From Burkholderiales bacterium (GTDB lineage: Bacteria; Pseudomonadota; Gammaproteobacteria; Burkholderiales; Thiobacillaceae), in assembly GCA_005793645.1 (NCBI GenBank), contig SXRG01000133.1, positions 1 to 22,949 of the forward strand: DNA of 22,949 nt, read 5' to 3'. Positions 21,728-22,949 of the stretch are shown here, one piece after another (the first letter of the stretch is position 1; every line of letters begins with the position of its first letter). The notes below the pieces were generated by a model. That model had not been told where the DNA came from. It saw only the letters and a program-made list of their open reading frames with translations, and did not search any database. Both the position numbers and the translations under genes were made by a program.

Positions 21728-22949
21728 GGATCAGGCGCAGCTGATCGGCCAGAGGGGCGGCCGCCAGATTGAAGGCGGCACGCTCGCGGGCCTCCAGTGG
21801 TACGGTGGTCGGCAGTTTGAGGCTCAGAGGATTACGCTGTTCGCCGTTGATGCGGAATTCATAGTGCAGGTGGGGACCGGTAGCGAGCCCGGTCTGGCCG
21901 ACATAGCCGATCACCTGTCCTTGCTTGATTTGGCCGCCTTGGCGCAGACCCTTGGCGAAGCGTGATATGTGGCCATAGGCGGTGCTGTACGCGCCGCTGT
22001 GCTTCAGTTCGACCAGATTGCCGTAGCCACCTTTATTGCCAACGAATTGCACGCGGGCATCGGCGATGGCGCGGATCGGTGTGCCAATGGGGGCGGCATA
22101 ATCCACGCCGCGGTGGGCACGCCATTCCTGGAGAACGGGGTGGTAGCGGGCGTTACTAAAACCGGACGAGATGCGCGAGAAGGCCATTGGTGATTTCAAG
22201 AAGGCACGCTGCAAGCTACGGCCGGTCGGTGTGTAATAGCGGCCTGCAAAGCGCACGGCCTGATGTGCCTCCGTACCGTTGACATATTCGGCGGCCAGTA
22301 GGTTACCGGTCTGAACCATTTGGCCGTTGTAATACTGGGCCTCGTAAACGACCGAGAATTGATCTCCATCCTTGAGATCACGATGGAAGTCAATCTCGCT
22401 GGAGAAGATCTCTGACAGTTGGGTGGCAAAGTGGTCGGGCACATCGGCCGCGTCCATGGCGCCGTAGAGCGAATTGCTGACCGAACCACTCTTCATAAGG
22501 ATACGGGTTTCAAGCTGGACGAGTTCATCCTTGGCCGTGAGTGCATCGCCCTGACGCATGACGCTGAGCAGGTGTTGGTTGTCGGTCAGGTGGCGCAACA
22601 GGAGTAACTGACCATCGGCAGTGACCCGCGCGAGGACCGTGCGGCCTGGTTTGAGTCGTTTCAGGGCGTGTTGCTTATGCGTGGCCGCCAAGACCCGCTG
22701 CGCTTCTTCGGTCGAGATGCCTAACCGGGCCAGGAGCGTTGGCAGTGTGTCGCCGCGTGCGATGCGTTCTTCACGCCAGAAATCGAGAGGGCCTTTTTCG
22801 GTTGGAGCGGCTGCCGGCAGGGTGATGGCGCTGGTTACCGTCTCGCGTGACATACCGTCCGTATCGGTATCGGGTGCGATTGCGAAGGCCGCGACGCCGC
22901 CGAACAGGGGTAGCGCGATCAGTATCATCAGCCAGCGGCGAACGCGCGG
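21699..22949 (-). CDS. M23-family peptidoglycan endopeptidase (MepM-like), 5' end cut by window
   Basis: Membrane-anchored zinc endopeptidase acting on peptidoglycan cross-links in the periplasm. From the ATG at 22928: hydrophobic anchor or signal (1-18), an OapA/LysM-like region (about 57-115, with RGDTLPTLLARLGIS), a linker domain containing DFHRDLKDGDQFSVVYE, and the LytM/M23 domain (about 255-370). Zinc and catalytic residues are all present: His272 and Asp276 (HRGVD), His320 (YGH), His353 and His355 (HLHYEF). The frame stays open from 22928 to the window edge and encodes PRVRRWL, a basic stretch typical before an anchor, so the true start is probably outside the window. It is followed by anmK with a 29-base overlap. 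Confidence 0.9.
   Translation of the reverse strand, partial: PRVRRWLMILIALPLFGGVAAFAIAPDTDTDGMSRETVTSAITLPAAAPTEKGPLDFWREERIARGDTLPTLLARLGISTEEAQRVLAATHKQHALKRLKPGRTVLARVTADGQLLLLRHLTDNQHLLSVMRQGDALTAKDELVQLETRILMKSGSVSNSLYGAMDAADVPDHFATQLSEIFSSEIDFHRDLKDGDQFSVVYEAQYYNGQMVQTGNLLAAEYVNGTEAHQAVRFAGRYYTPTGRSLQRAFLKSPMAFSRISSGFSNARYHPVLQEWRAHRGVDYAAPIGTPIRAIADARVQFVGNKGGYGNLVELKHSGAYSTAYGHISRFAKGLRQGGQIKQGQVIGYVGQTGLATGPHLHYEFRINGEQRNPLSLKLPTTVPLEARERAAFNLAAAPLADQLRLIRGHNLAAFD

Noticed and set aside
1..22949. CRISPR arrays, tRNA, rRNA, insertion sequences or defence genes
   Set aside because: No regularly spaced repeats, no cloverleaf or rRNA-like stretches, and no transposase, nuclease-helicase or toxin-antitoxin pairs were recognised in any frame.

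Overview
The window is a densely packed stretch of a GC-rich bacterial chromosome, almost certainly from a gammaproteobacterium. Evidence for this includes a GTPase Ffh next to a YpjD-like and a CorB-like gene, the order pilB-pilC-pilD-coaE-zapD, xseB-ispA-dxs, an M23 peptidase followed by anmK, and an E. coli-type glucokinase and ZapD. No rRNA, tRNA, CRISPR array, insertion sequence or prophage gene was seen. The genus cannot be fixed from the sequence. Twenty-one protein-coding genes cover nearly everything; the longest gene-free stretch is about 130 bases.

Layout. (1) Bases 28-4065, minus strand: six genes in transcription order, a class I glutamine amidotransferase, glucokinase (glk), mobB, moeA, moaD and moaE. 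All but the last junction overlap by a few bases. Four are late molybdenum-cofactor genes: MoaD/MoaE make molybdopterin, MoeA inserts molybdate and MobB assists the guanylyltransferase step. (2) Bases 4146-4985, plus strand: a LigE-type ATP-dependent DNA ligase with an export signal starting with a twin-arginine motif. (3) Bases 5034-8946, minus strand: xseB, ispA, dxs and folE2, covering exonuclease VII small subunit, farnesyl diphosphate synthesis, DXP synthesis and zinc-independent GTP cyclohydrolase. A perfect dyad lies at the folE2 start. (4) Bases 9079-11537, plus strand: a Rieske-type oxygenase, an O6-alkylguanine-DNA alkyltransferase (ogt type) and xerD, overlapping by 38 and 23 bases. 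(5) Bases 11575-13679, minus strand: ffh followed by a TauE/SafE-family permease. (6) Bases 13743-20582, plus strand: ypjD-like, corB-like, a short pilB-like ATPase, pilC, pilD, coaE and zapD. (7) Bases 20591-22949, minus strand: an M23 peptidase, cut by the window edge, and anmK, which act in peptidoglycan hydrolysis and recycling.

Most genes are housekeeping, and I do not see a clear-cut novel defence or mobile system. The observations most worth a second look are the possible Tat export of the periplasmic DNA ligase, the orphan Rieske oxygenase locked by overlaps to a DNA-repair gene and xerD, the glucokinase and amidotransferase inside a molybdenum-cofactor operon, the PilB-like ATPase with almost no N-terminal domain, the cysteine-bearing N-terminal extension and upstream dyad of folE2, and the frequent lack of Shine-Dalgarno sequences. 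All functional calls come from reading motifs; no database search was run.
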